The notes under the pieces were generated by a model that did no database searches, had not been told where the DNA came from, and worked only from the letters and a program-made list of their open reading frames with translations. 37,511 nt of DNA from a virus. The translations under genes were made by a program, and so were the position numbers. Within the stretch, counting starts at the first letter, position 1. Each line of letters opens with the position of its first letter. Positions 23,213 through 30,777 of this stretch are shown piece by piece. The DNA is taken from IMG/VR virus record IMGVR_UViG_3300044961_000228, positions 1 to 37,511 of that record; one strand, 5' to 3'.

Positions 23213-23712
23213 CGCGGGCAACTGCTTACCCCGAACGAGACATCTTCACCCCTATGGCTGTCGGCGCATTGGCTGATGCGGGGTTCCGCTGTTTGACCAA
23301 CCAGAAGATCATCCCGCTTGGCACGACCGATAACTGGAAAACGCCGACGGGGGAAACGCTTCGCCATTTCAAGTATGCCGATGTCGTCGCTACCCGCTGC
23401 GGCACTCAGCGCGAGCTGATTGTCGAAGTGAAAGCGTTTCATTACCCCTGTTTCGCGGCGGGAGCCATCGAGCAGGTGCGGCATTACGGGCAGTGCGAAG
23501 CTGCAAGGAATCAGAGTCTTGCCCGCATCTTCCCCGACAATCTCCGCTTCAATATGCCCGCTGCGCCTGTGCTGGCGATTGCCATGCCCACCACGCCGCG
23601 CCACCGGCAGCGCATCGCCGGCATGTGCCGCGATGCCGGCGTTCACCTGATCGACCTGTCAGGCGAGGTAATCATCCCCGACGCCCTGCTCGATGCGATG
23701 GTGCAGCCATGA
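23209..23712 (+). CDS. PD-(D/E)XK nuclease-like protein
   Basis: This 167-residue protein starts MTRATAYPERDIFTPMAVGA, overlapping the previous stop (ATGA). It has the core of the PD-(D/E)XK fold: FTPMAVGALADAGFRCLTNQ as first helix, then HFKYADVVATRCGTQRELIV and EVKAFHYP, giving Asp58, Glu73 and Lys75 as the candidate catalytic set. The following VRHYGQCEAARNQSLAR helix and VLAIAMPTTPRHRQRIAG strand complete the fold. Restriction endonucleases, resolvases and phage recombination nucleases share this fold. Position just after the switch suggests an early role such as DNA processing or host takeover. The specific substrate is unknown. Confidence 0.65.
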   Translation: MTRATAYPERDIFTPMAVGALADAGFRCLTNQKIIPLGTTDNWKTPTGETLRHFKYADVVATRCGTQRELIVEVKAFHYPCFAAGAIEQVRHYGQCEAARNQSLARIFPDNLRFNMPAAPVLAIAMPTTPRHRQRIAGMCRDAGVHLIDLSGEVIIPDALLDAMVQP

Positions 23713-23954
23713 CCCGTGACTTCGTGTTGCACACCGTTCATACCGAGGACCCCGACGCGCCCTCCCTCGACGAGCTGATGCGCCGCGCCGTCCCGCTGTT
23801 CGCTCGCCTCATCAATGACGCCCGCCGCGCCGAGGCATCTCAATCTGCCCATACCAATCACCTCCAGGAGGACGCCCAAACCAATACCCCCACGCTACAC
23901 CCCATCGCGCCCGCTGCACCAAATCGCCTCGAAATGGAGCCGAAATCGCCATGA
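23709..23954 (+). CDS. Small early protein of unknown function
   Basis: This 81-residue frame starts MTRDFVLHTVHTEDPDAPSL, overlapping the nuclease stop as ATGA and ending with another ATGA overlap. It has one predicted helix (LDELMRRAVPLFARLINDAR) and a Pro/Gln/Thr-rich, probably disordered end. No family recognised. Called because of tight translational coupling on both sides. Confidence 0.55.
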   Translation: MTRDFVLHTVHTEDPDAPSLDELMRRAVPLFARLINDARRAEASQSAHTNHLQEDAQTNTPTLHPIAPAAPNRLEMEPKSP

Positions 23955-24097
23955 ATGCCCGCCCAAATATCGCCCAAATCGCTGCCGTCCTCATCGTGCT
24001 GGTCGTCGCCGCCTTCCATGACGAGCGCCAGCGCCGCCAGCGCCAGCGCCGCGCCCGCCTGTTCCGCCGCATGGAACAGGATGCACGCCATGACTGA
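23951..24097 (+). CDS. Small single-span membrane protein (48 residues)
   Basis: MNARPNIAQIAAVLIVLVVA is a near-complete transmembrane helix, followed by AFHDERQRRQRQRRARLFRR, a strongly basic segment that should stay in the cytoplasm. The start overlaps the previous stop (ATGA) and the end overlaps the next start. No function can be assigned. It resembles other tiny early phage membrane proteins. Confidence 0.5.
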   Translation: MNARPNIAQIAAVLIVLVVAAFHDERQRRQRQRRARLFRRMEQDARHD

Positions 24098-24728
24098 GCG
24101 CGGCTGCGTCGATGTTGCCGGCGACGAGGACGGCGAAATCTGGCTCATGCGCGGGAACGCAGCCAACTACTCGCTCCGCGTCACAAAGGACGAAAACGAC
24201 ATGACCACCACCACCAGGCAGAAGCCGCTGCGCGACATCGAAGAAACCATCCTGTCGTTTGTGCGCAGCACCTATGCCACCAACGGCATAGCGCCGTCCA
24301 TCCGCGAGATTTGCAATCATCTCCCGGACAATCCCTCCACCAGCGTCGTCCAGTACAACCTCGAATCGCTGATCACGCGAGGGCTGCTCCGCTACGCCGG
24401 GACCGGCAGAGGGCAGGCACGCAGCATCGTGCCCGCTGACGCCGGCAGCGCCAGCGCCCAGGAGATCATCGCCCGCATGGTCGCCTGTCTCGCCGACGGC
24501 GAAGACCCGCGCCAGACACTCCGTGATCTCGCCGTTACCACCCTGTCACCGTTCCAATCGAACGTGCTGACGCAACTATCACGCCGCTACCCGATCAAGG
24601 CATATCCCGCCGCGATCGCCGTCGTCCTGGGCGCAGCCACCGACGACGTGCAGACGGCGCTCATCCGCCTGCGCGACCTCGGTCTCGCCCGCAACGCCTA
24701 CGGCAAGATGTGGGAGGCGATCTTATGA
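24090..24728 (+). CDS. LexA-like DNA-binding protein without protease domain
   Basis: From ATG 24090 the protein has 212 residues; ATG 24201 (MTTTTRQKPLRDIEETILSF, AAAGGA ten bases upstream) is a second candidate start. Residues about 45-110 match the LexA winged-helix domain: EETILSFVRSTYATNGIAPS, IREICNHLPDNPSTSVVQYN, LESLITRGLLRYAGTGRGQA. The usual S24 autoprotease is absent. The C-terminal half instead holds two helical segments (EIIARMVACLADGEDPRQTL; LTQLSRRYPIKAYPAAIAVV) that look like another HTH or winged-helix unit with DDVQTALIRLRDLGLARNAY. It is probably a transcription regulator of phage or host SOS-type sites. Confidence 0.65.
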   Translation: MTERGCVDVAGDEDGEIWLMRGNAANYSLRVTKDENDMTTTTRQKPLRDIEETILSFVRSTYATNGIAPSIREICNHLPDNPSTSVVQYNLESLITRGLLRYAGTGRGQARSIVPADAGSASAQEIIARMVACLADGEDPRQTLRDLAVTTLSPFQSNVLTQLSRRYPIKAYPAAIAVVLGAATDDVQTALIRLRDLGLARNAYGKMWEAIL

Positions 24729-25403
24729 GGTTCCCCGATCACGAAGTACTGCGCGGTGACTACCTGGTCATCGCCACGCGGATCGACACCAGCAACAAGA
24801 AGCATTTCGATGTCGTCGGCAAAGCCGACACCCTTGCCGATGAGCGCCGCCGCCACGAGGACCTCGGCAAACAGCGTGAGAGCATCGCCCGGATGCTCTA
24901 TGCCCTTGGCGTCGATACCGAGCGCGCCAGCGGCACATGGATGACCGGCGATTTTGTGGCTGGAGATTACATTGCCAGCCATGCCTTTTGGCTGATCGAC
25001 GGTGCAGCCATCGGCTGCGATCAGATACGCGAGCGGCTTGTCGTCTCCCCTGCCTTCAGCGTCACCGATGACGAGTGGCCCGACCCGATCGGGACTATCG
25101 GCAATATCAGCAGCGTCAACAGCGCTCAGGATAACGCCCAACCTCATCGACGCAGCCCGCGCCCAGACCGCCATCATCGCTGCCCGCCGCGCCACCCCGC
25201 CGCCCCCGCCCGAACCGCACTACCTCGTAGGCACGTTCGGTCTCGACTCCAGCGAGATCATGCGTCTGGCGGACTGGCTCAACCAGCACGCCGCGAACTA
25301 CAGCCCGATGCACCAGATTGCAATCGTCGACACCGACGGTATCACGCCGACGATCGTCGTCACCTTGCAGCGCATTATCCCGTTCGATCGCGCCGAGGAC
25401 TAG
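24725..25403 (+). CDS. Unknown early protein(s) across an apparent frameshift
   Basis: The frame from ATG 24725 (MRFPDHEVLRGDYLVIATRI) has good coding character to about 25130 (TIGNISSVNSAQD). Beyond that it runs on to 25408 as His/Arg-rich text typical of a shadow frame. Real coding character then continues one frame over: NLIDAARAQTAIIAARRATP, PHYLVGTFGLDSSEIMRLAD, ending IPFDRAED at 25403. No ATG, GTG or TTG starts that second frame; an ATA at 25131 is the only start-like codon at its head. Either one base was lost or gained and this is a single ~226-residue protein, or a second gene uses a rare start. No family recognised. Confidence 0.5.
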
Positions 25404-25404
25404 C

Positions 25405-27594
25405 ATGAACCTCTCCGTCCCCCCATCGCTCTGGACGCCCGATGCGGCGTCCCTCCCGCCCATCATCACCCTGCTGGCTGACCCGCGTTCCGGGCAGCCG
25501 ACCACCATCGCCGTGCCCGCGCCCGCCGCGCGGGACGGTACGTTGAACTACCGCGTGCCCACAAACTGGGCGACACTTGCAGACGCCCACGCCGCGCTGC
25601 TCAGCCTGGGCTACAACCATCGCGGTACAACCGACGCCTCGCCCGCGCGCAGCAAGCGCATTGGCGTCGGCGGCGCAGCCCCCGCCCAGTACGAGTACCA
25701 TCTGGCAAATTTACAAGCGCTTGACACCAACTACCTTCAGGTCGTCCGCATTGCTGATCTGGTCATTGACCAGCAGGTGCAATCTCGCGCGCAGCCCAAT
25801 ATCGAGGCGATCGACCGCTATGCCGAGGCGTACCGCCGCGGGGACAAATTCCCGCCGCTCATCGTCTTCCGGCACGGGACAGCACTTATTCTTGCAGACG
25901 GCTTCACCCGCGCGGCGGCCGCCACCGCAGCAGGAATAAACAGTCATGCGGCATACATCTACGTTGGCGATTTGCGTGCCGCCACTTTGCACGCCGCAGC
26001 CGCAAACCTGAAACACGGCGCTCTGCCAACTGATGCCGACCGCCGCCATGCAGCATCCCGCCTGCTTACCGACCCCGAATGGTCGCAATGGTCGGATCGG
26101 GAAATCTCCCGGCGTACCGGGTATTCCCGCACCAGCGTCGCCAAGCTCCGCGAGTCGCTCGCCGCGCGCACCCCCGACGCCCCACCCCCCGCCGATACCC
26201 GCACCTATACCCGCGCAGGCGTCACGCAGACCATGCGCACACAGGGCATCGGCAGCCGCCCCGCGCGTGTTGGCAGCGCCGCCAGCGCGCCGGAAGCAAC
26301 GGACGCCCCGCCGCCGTCCGAACCCGCCCGCCGTATTGACGACGGCGGCTATCAGGACGCCATCGCCACAGCCATCGCCGCCCGCGCAGCCACCCGTGCC
26401 GAGCGCAACACGCCCGGCGCACACATGCGCGTCCAGCTCGCAACCCTCGGCATCCACGCCGATCGCGTTGTTGCGCACAAGGACGGCAGCTATACCGCCG
26501 CCTGGTGGGAGACGTGCAATTCACACGCCGACGCCCGCCAGTCCGCAGCCGCGCGCATCGACGCCTTCCGGCGCGCCGGCATCGACATTATCGACACCGG
26601 CGCTGACCTCGACGCGACAATGAGCGTCATGGGCATCCACACCCCCATGATCCGCTTCCGCACCGCCGACCCCAACGCAGCCGCCCCGACGCCTGCACCA
26701 TCATCCCGCTACGCCATCGGCGACCGCGTGCAGGTCACCAGAGAGGACGGCAGCGTCACAACTGGCACAATCCGCCAGATCGGGGACAACGACACCACCA
26801 CCTACCGCGACCGGCGCGCCGGTAAATACGCCGTCCACTTGGATAAGAGCCGCTCTACACACTGGTATCCAGCCACCCATCTCTATCCGCTCCCGCCAGA
26901 GCCGGAGCAGGCGCGCTCCACCTTCAGCGCGCAGCAGATCATCAACGCGCGCACAGGCGCACTGCGCAGCCGAGCCGTGATCGAGGTGCGCGTCATCACG
27001 CGCAACGGGTTGTGCTTCGTCCAGTCAGCCGACGACCTGCGCTGGAATCGTCAGCGCCAAATCGCCCAGATGCGCATCCCGGCGACTGGCAGCGCCGCCG
27101 AGGAATGGATCGACCTCCCCGATGAGGCGATCGCCGAATTCGCCCAGGCGGAAAATCTCGACTGGCTCCGTCCAGACGGCACTGTCTTTCGCGCTGCCGA
27201 CTCCATCGCCGCCATCAAGGAACCCGCCACCGTTCCCCCCGCCCCGGAGCCGGACGCCGACGACGACGGCTATGGCGACGGCATGGGCGATAACGTCGTC
27301 CACCACCCATCGCACTGGGATGCCCGCGACGACGACGACGAACCCGTCGTGATCACCGGCACCGTCACGTCCCCGTCCACGCGCCCCGCCTACTCGCCGC
27401 CCGTCCCGCCGAAGGTGACCTATCTCTCCATCGCTGATTTCTCGTATGCCATCGACGGGCATCCCACTGACGATCAGATCGCCGCCCTCAACAAGCTGGA
27501 GTCCGCCGCGCACGACTTCCTGCTTCTGTGGCGCGCCCTGGGCGCAAGCGGTATCCGCATCGCGTTCACCCAGCCAGAGGAGACCAACGCCTGA
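25405..27594 (+). CDS. Large ParB-like DNA-binding protein
   Basis: From ATG 25405 (MNLSVPPSLWTPDAASLPPI) the protein has 729 residues. Residues about 112-190 form a ParB/sulfiredoxin-type domain: VVRIADLVIDQQVQSRAQPN, IDRYAEAYRRGDKFPPLIVF, ALILADGFTRAAAATAAGIN. The box reads DGFTRA where partition ParBs have GERR, so CTP-dependent sliding is doubtful. A helix-turn-helix follows at 228-250 (WSDREISRRTGYSRTSVAKL). The long C-terminal part contains a small beta domain (YAIGDRVQVTREDGSVTTGT) and an acidic linker near 610-650. Phage proteins of this type can be transcription regulators like KorB, or partition factors. It could be the reader of the dispersed palindromes, an inference only. Confidence 0.78.
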   Translation: MNLSVPPSLWTPDAASLPPIITLLADPRSGQPTTIAVPAPAARDGTLNYRVPTNWATLADAHAALLSLGYNHRGTTDASPARSKRIGVGGAAPAQYEYHLANLQALDTNYLQVVRIADLVIDQQVQSRAQPNIEAIDRYAEAYRRGDKFPPLIVFRHGTALILADGFTRAAAATAAGINSHAAYIYVGDLRAATLHAAAANLKHGALPTDADRRHAASRLLTDPEWSQWSDREISRRTGYSRTSVAKLRESLAARTPDAPPPADTRTYTRAGVTQTMRTQGIGSRPARVGSAASAPEATDAPPPSEPARRIDDGGYQDAIATAIAARAATRAERNTPGAHMRVQLATLGIHADRVVAHKDGSYTAAWWETCNSHADARQSAAARIDAFRRAGIDIIDTGADLDATMSVMGIHTPMIRFRTADPNAAAPTPAPSSRYAIGDRVQVTREDGSVTTGTIRQIGDNDTTTYRDRRAGKYAVHLDKSRSTHWYPATHLYPLPPEPEQARSTFSAQQIINARTGALRSRAVIEVRVITRNGLCFVQSADDLRWNRQRQIAQMRIPATGSAAEEWIDLPDEAIAEFAQAENLDWLRPDGTVFRAADSIAAIKEPATVPPAPEPDADDDGYGDGMGDNVVHHPSHWDARDDDDEPVVITGTVTSPSTRPAYSPPVPPKVTYLSIADFSYAIDGHPTDDQIAALNKLESAAHDFLLLWRALGASGIRIAFTQPEETNA

Positions 27595-28490
27595 TGAGCA
27601 TCAAGGTCACATCGTGGGTCTGGGAATATGCACAATACGAGGGAACGAAGCTCCTCGTCCTGCTCGCCATCGCGGATTTTTGCGATGACGGTGGGGTCTG
27701 CTATCCCGGTGTCGATCGCATCGCCCAGAAAGCCCGCACTGGTAAGCGCAACTGCCAGTCCATCCTGAGCCAGCTTCAGGCGGATGGCTGTTTGCAGGTC
27801 GAGATCGGCGCGGGCATAAGGACCGATCACGGTCGCACGAATCGTTACCAACTGCTGGGCTACCAGCGCGCCATAGGGATGCACTCCAGTTCATCCCACC
27901 CCATGAATCACATTGCATCGGGTGATCTCCAGGACACCCCTGGGGTGATCTCCACAACACCCCAAGGGATGAATCCCGGATCACCCAAACCATCAGTACA
28001 ACCACCAGTTGATCCGTCAGTAAAGAGTCGTAGTGGTAGTGGTGATCGCGCGTGCGAACCCGTCGATCAGCCGATCACCGCCACCCCTGACCCCGCACTG
28101 ATCGCCGCTGCCGATCCGGTCGCAGCGCCCACCGCGCAGCCGCTCCCGCCGCGCCCCACCATCTACGCCGTTTACGAAGACAATATCGGCTTGCTCACCT
28201 CCATCGTCCGCGACGAGCTGCTCGACGCCCTGACCACCTACACCGAGGCATGGGTCGCCGAAGCCATCGCCATCGCCGCGCGTCAGAACCGCCGCTCGTG
28301 GGCATACGCGCTCGGCGTCCTCAAACGCTGGGCGCGTGACGGCAAAGACGCCGCCCCGCCGCCCGCCAAATCCACCCAACCCGCCGCAGGCACGACACAG
28401 GCATCGACCGCTGACCGTCGCGTGCCCGTCGCGCCTGAACGTGCCGCACCCCTTACCAGCCCATTCAAACGTCAGGACAAAATATCATGA
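27594..28490 (+). CDS. DnaD-type replication initiator
   Basis: This 298-residue protein starts MSIKVTSWVWEYAQYEGTKL at a TGATG overlap. The N-terminal domain (residues 1-90) is a winged helix of the phage replication HTH type: LLVLLAIADFCDDGGVCYPG, VDRIAQKARTGKRNCQSILS, LQADGCLQVE. A Ser/Pro/Gly-rich linker (95-160) contains DNA repeats noted separately. The C-terminal DnaD domain (190-250) has the family signature YAVYEDNIGLLTSIVRDELL, TYTEAWVAEAIAIAARQNRR, SWAYALGVLKRWARDG. With the helicase loader that follows, it should open the origin and recruit the host replicative helicase. Confidence 0.88.
   Translation: MSIKVTSWVWEYAQYEGTKLLVLLAIADFCDDGGVCYPGVDRIAQKARTGKRNCQSILSQLQADGCLQVEIGAGIRTDHGRTNRYQLLGYQRAIGMHSSSSHPMNHIASGDLQDTPGVISTTPQGMNPGSPKPSVQPPVDPSVKSRSGSGDRACEPVDQPITATPDPALIAAADPVAAPTAQPLPPRPTIYAVYEDNIGLLTSIVRDELLDALTTYTEAWVAEAIAIAARQNRRSWAYALGVLKRWARDGKDAAPPPAKSTQPAAGTTQASTADRRVPVAPERAAPLTSPFKRQDKIS
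27876..28050 (+). other. Candidate replication origin: repeats inside the initiator gene
   Basis: The initiator's linker-coding segment holds GGGTGATCTCC at 27920-27930 and 27943-27953, its inverse GGATCACCC at 27978-27986, GGTGATC at 28041-28047, the palindrome GGGATgaATCCC at 27966-27977 and GGGATG/CATCCC arms at 27876-27897. The following stretch is locally less GC-rich. Lambda O and similar genes carry their origin this way. Confidence 0.45.
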
Positions 28491-29491
28491 CCACACCATC
28501 ATCCACGCCCCGGCGTGCTGCCTTTACGCCACCCACCGGCAGCTTTCCCCCCCGCCACTGCGAACGCTGCAAAGGCGGCATGTACATCGATGCCCCGCAC
28601 ACCGATCCGATCTACGCCGCCATCGGCGCAACTCAGATGCAGCCTTGCCCGGTCTGCAATGCCGCCGAGCTGCCGTCGTGCAACCTGTGTGGCGACGTGG
28701 GGTGGGTGCGCCTTGAAGTTCCGCTCTCCCATCCGCAGTTCGGTCGTCCCGTCCGTTGCCCCAACAACTGCGCCACCGTCCAGCAGCAGACCGCCGCGCG
28801 TGCCGATCGCGCCCGTCGTCTCTCCCGCCTCCCAACCGATTACCAGAACTGCACATTTGCAGCGTTCGATACCTATCTCGACGAGGAAACGCAGGTAGGC
28901 AAACTCAACGCCCGGCGCGCTGCCGGCATGTTCGTTGACGCCGCCGATTCCAATTTCTTTATCGACGCTGGCAGCTTCGTCGGCAGCGATCTGCACGGCG
29001 AGATGCGCAACTGGCTGATCTTCACCGGACCGCATGGACGCGGAAAGACGGGAATGGCATGCAGTATTGTCAACGCCCTCAGCGCGTCCGGGCGCAGTGT
29101 GCTGTACATCCGCTTGCAGGACTTTTTCACCGCGGTTCAGCGCCGCTACCGTGAGGACTGGGAGGCGCACGGCGATCGTGACGACTTCGACAAGTTATCC
29201 TCGTCCGCCGTTGTCGATGAGGTCAAGTCTGCGCCCGTTCTGATCATTGATGAATGGTTCATCACCGAGGGACGCCCCACCGAGACCGCCAACAAGCGCG
29301 ACTTGCTGGAAAACCTCATGCGCTACCGCAGCGCCGAACGCTTGCCGACCATCATCACCACCAATCACACCATCGACAAACTTGAGGACGCATGGGGCAC
29401 AACAGCCGTCAGCGTGGTACGTGCCCGCTCGTTCGTCATTCCCATGACCGGTCTGGCGTTGCGCCCTGACGCCATCCACATTCCCGCCTGA
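28487..29491 (+). CDS. Helicase loader, DnaC/IstB-like AAA+ ATPase with zinc-binding N-terminus
   Basis: This 334-residue protein starts MTTPSSTPRRAAFTPPTGSF at an ATGA overlap with the initiator. Four CxxC-like pairs (Cys25/28, 54/57, 65/68, 91/95) suggest a zinc-binding N-terminal module. The AAA+ core follows: NWLIFTGPHGRGKTGMACSI with Walker A at 181-188, VLYIRLQDFFTAVQRRYRED, Walker B APVLIIDEWF (249-258), ERLPTIITTNHTIDKLEDAW as sensor I, and SVVRARSFVIPMTGLALR with the arginine finger region. It belongs to the DnaC/DnaI family that loads the replicative helicase at the origin. Confidence 0.9.
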   Translation: MTTPSSTPRRAAFTPPTGSFPPRHCERCKGGMYIDAPHTDPIYAAIGATQMQPCPVCNAAELPSCNLCGDVGWVRLEVPLSHPQFGRPVRCPNNCATVQQQTAARADRARRLSRLPTDYQNCTFAAFDTYLDEETQVGKLNARRAAGMFVDAADSNFFIDAGSFVGSDLHGEMRNWLIFTGPHGRGKTGMACSIVNALSASGRSVLYIRLQDFFTAVQRRYREDWEAHGDRDDFDKLSSSAVVDEVKSAPVLIIDEWFITEGRPTETANKRDLLENLMRYRSAERLPTIITTNHTIDKLEDAWGTTAVSVVRARSFVIPMTGLALRPDAIHIPA

Positions 29492-29517
29492 GCGCAGAGA
29501 ACAGGAGACTCACACCC

Positions 29518-30036
29518 ATGACCCCCATACCTGCCATCACCATCCACCAGCCCTGGGCGCAGTTTATCGCCCTGGGCGCAAAGAAATACGAGACGCGAAG
29601 CTGGCACACCCCGCTGCGGGGTGTGATCGCCATCCACGCCGGCAAAAACACGGATGAGCTGGACGACATCGATGACAACATCTCGATCGCCCGCAGCATG
29701 TCCGAAGCCGCCCGCGCGCATTACTTTGCAACGAATGGGCGCGGACGCTTCCTGATGGCACTGCGATCGACATTTCTCGACGCGGGATTTAAAAAATCGC
29801 TCGATCTGCCTCTCGGCGCTGTCCTGGGCATCGCCCGCCTTATCGCCTGTCACTCGACCACCTCAATGTCGCTCGACAACCTGAGCGAGCGCGAAAAGCT
29901 GTTCGGCAACTTCTGCCCAGGTCGTTTCGCCTGGGAACTGGAGATGGTGCAGGTATTCGCCGCCCCGATCCCCGCGCGCGGCGGACAGCGCATCTGGAAT
30001 TGGACGCCGCCAGTCGGCATCGAGGTGACGCAATGA
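29518..30036 (+). CDS. ASCH domain protein (PUA-like)
   Basis: This 172-residue protein starts MTPIPAITIHQPWAQFIALG. Residues 7-29 are the signature of the ASCH/ASC-1 homology superfamily (AITIHQPWAQFIALGAKKYE then TRSWHTPLRGVIAIHAGK), a PUA-like fold thought to bind RNA or modified nucleic acid. A LPLGAVLGIARLIACHSTTS strand pair and the closing FAWELEMVQVFAAPIPARGG and IWNWTPP blocks complete the domain. Insert 45-100 is longer than in the smallest family members. These proteins are frequent in phage early regions, but their exact job there is not known. Confidence 0.82.
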   Translation: MTPIPAITIHQPWAQFIALGAKKYETRSWHTPLRGVIAIHAGKNTDELDDIDDNISIARSMSEAARAHYFATNGRGRFLMALRSTFLDAGFKKSLDLPLGAVLGIARLIACHSTTSMSLDNLSEREKLFGNFCPGRFAWELEMVQVFAAPIPARGGQRIWNWTPPVGIEVTQ

Positions 30037-30437
30037 CGCCGCAACTGTCAACCCTTGCCAGTACACGTCCCCTCTGCGCCTGGGCATCCCGCCACGCGCC
30101 GACCATTGATCTGCGTGCTGCGCTCGCAGCCGCCGACTATCGCATCGTCCAGGTACGCGATGCGCGCGAGCCGGTGTGCTCGCTCATCTGGATGGATATT
30201 GTCATCAAGTGCGCCGCTATCCCTGACGTGGTCGTGATCGTCACCCGCCACCAGCAGTATCTGCCCCTGCTGCGCCACATCACGCGCGCAGCCCCCGCCA
30301 CGCGGATGATCTTCGCGCCCATGCAGCTAGTTGACGGCGATTGGGTGTGGTCAGGGGCATGGCGGCATTACTGCCTGCTGCCCGACGGCACATCCACCGT
30401 CACGCCCTGGCAGCCAACCCCGGAGGCGCAGCCATGA
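30033..30437 (+). CDS. Unknown early protein overlapping a dispersed palindrome
   Basis: From ATG 30033, overlapping the ASCH stop (ATGA), the protein has 134 residues and starts MTPQLSTLASTRPLCAWASR. Codons 4-10 are exactly the dispersed palindrome, so a protein bound there would sit on the start of the gene. The rest has strands and helices (DYRIVQVRDAREPVCSLIWM, IPDVVVIVTRHQQYLPLLRH) reminiscent of a small alpha/beta fold. No family recognised. Confidence 0.6.
   Translation: MTPQLSTLASTRPLCAWASRHAPTIDLRAALAAADYRIVQVRDAREPVCSLIWMDIVIKCAAIPDVVVIVTRHQQYLPLLRHITRAAPATRMIFAPMQLVDGDWVWSGAWRHYCLLPDGTSTVTPWQPTPEAQP
30044..30062 (+). repeat. Dispersed 19-bp palindrome inside a gene start
   Basis: ACTGTCAACCCTTGCCAGT, one arm mismatch, encodes residues QLSTLAST-region codons of the gene starting at 30033. 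Same variant as the copies at 15088 and 22143. Confidence 0.75.
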
Positions 30438-30556
30438 TCAGCCAACGCACATGGCTGTACCTCAACATCATCGCCGCGCTGCTGCTGTTGGCAGCCTTCA
30501 TCACCTGCGTTCACTGCATCTGCGGCATTCCGCCGCTGGAGGTCTATGCACCATGA
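30434..30556 (+). CDS. Small membrane protein (40 residues)
   Basis: MISQRTWLYLNIIAALLLLA and AFITCVHCICGIPPLEVYAP make one hydrophobic span with a short polar end. It overlaps both neighbours through ATGA junctions (start 30434, stop at the next ATG), which supports translation. Two cysteines (CVHCIC) lie at the outer end of the span. Function unknown. Confidence 0.5.
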   Translation: MISQRTWLYLNIIAALLLLAAFITCVHCICGIPPLEVYAP

Positions 30557-30768
30557 CCAAGCGAGCCGATCGCCTGATCTTCACCTTCGTCGTCACCCTG
30601 TCGCGCCCAGGCAGCCTCTACCGCGCCCACCTGACCGACGACAACACCGTGATCGCGCACGGCGAGACACCCATGCTCGCCATTCGCGCACTCGCCGACC
30701 ACCTCGCGGAAGAAGACGCCCGCGACCAGTCCCGCAGCAAGCCTATCCGTCCTTCACTTACCAAATAG
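30553..30768 (+). CDS. Small unknown protein upstream of parM
   Basis: This 71-residue protein starts MTKRADRLIFTFVVTLSRPG with an ATGA overlap. A beta hairpin (IFTFVVTLSRPGSLYRAHLT, DDNTVIAHGETPMLAIRALA) followed by a helix (DHLAEEDARDQ) resembles small HicB-like or double-stranded RNA-binding-like alpha/beta folds. No catalytic residue or partner toxin is visible, so no toxin-antitoxin call is made. Confidence 0.55.
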   Translation: MTKRADRLIFTFVVTLSRPGSLYRAHLTDDNTVIAHGETPMLAIRALADHLAEEDARDQSRSKPIRPSLTK

Positions 30769-30777
30769 GAGCCACAC

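Noticed and set aside
27301-27480. Acidic repeats near the ParB-like C-terminus as a CRISPR or VNTR locus
   Set aside because: The GAC-rich run simply encodes an Asp-rich linker and has no spacer-repeat pattern.
30434-30768. Toxin-antitoxin pair just before parM
   Set aside because: One gene is a tiny membrane protein and the other a small alpha/beta protein, but no known toxin or antitoxin motif is visible.
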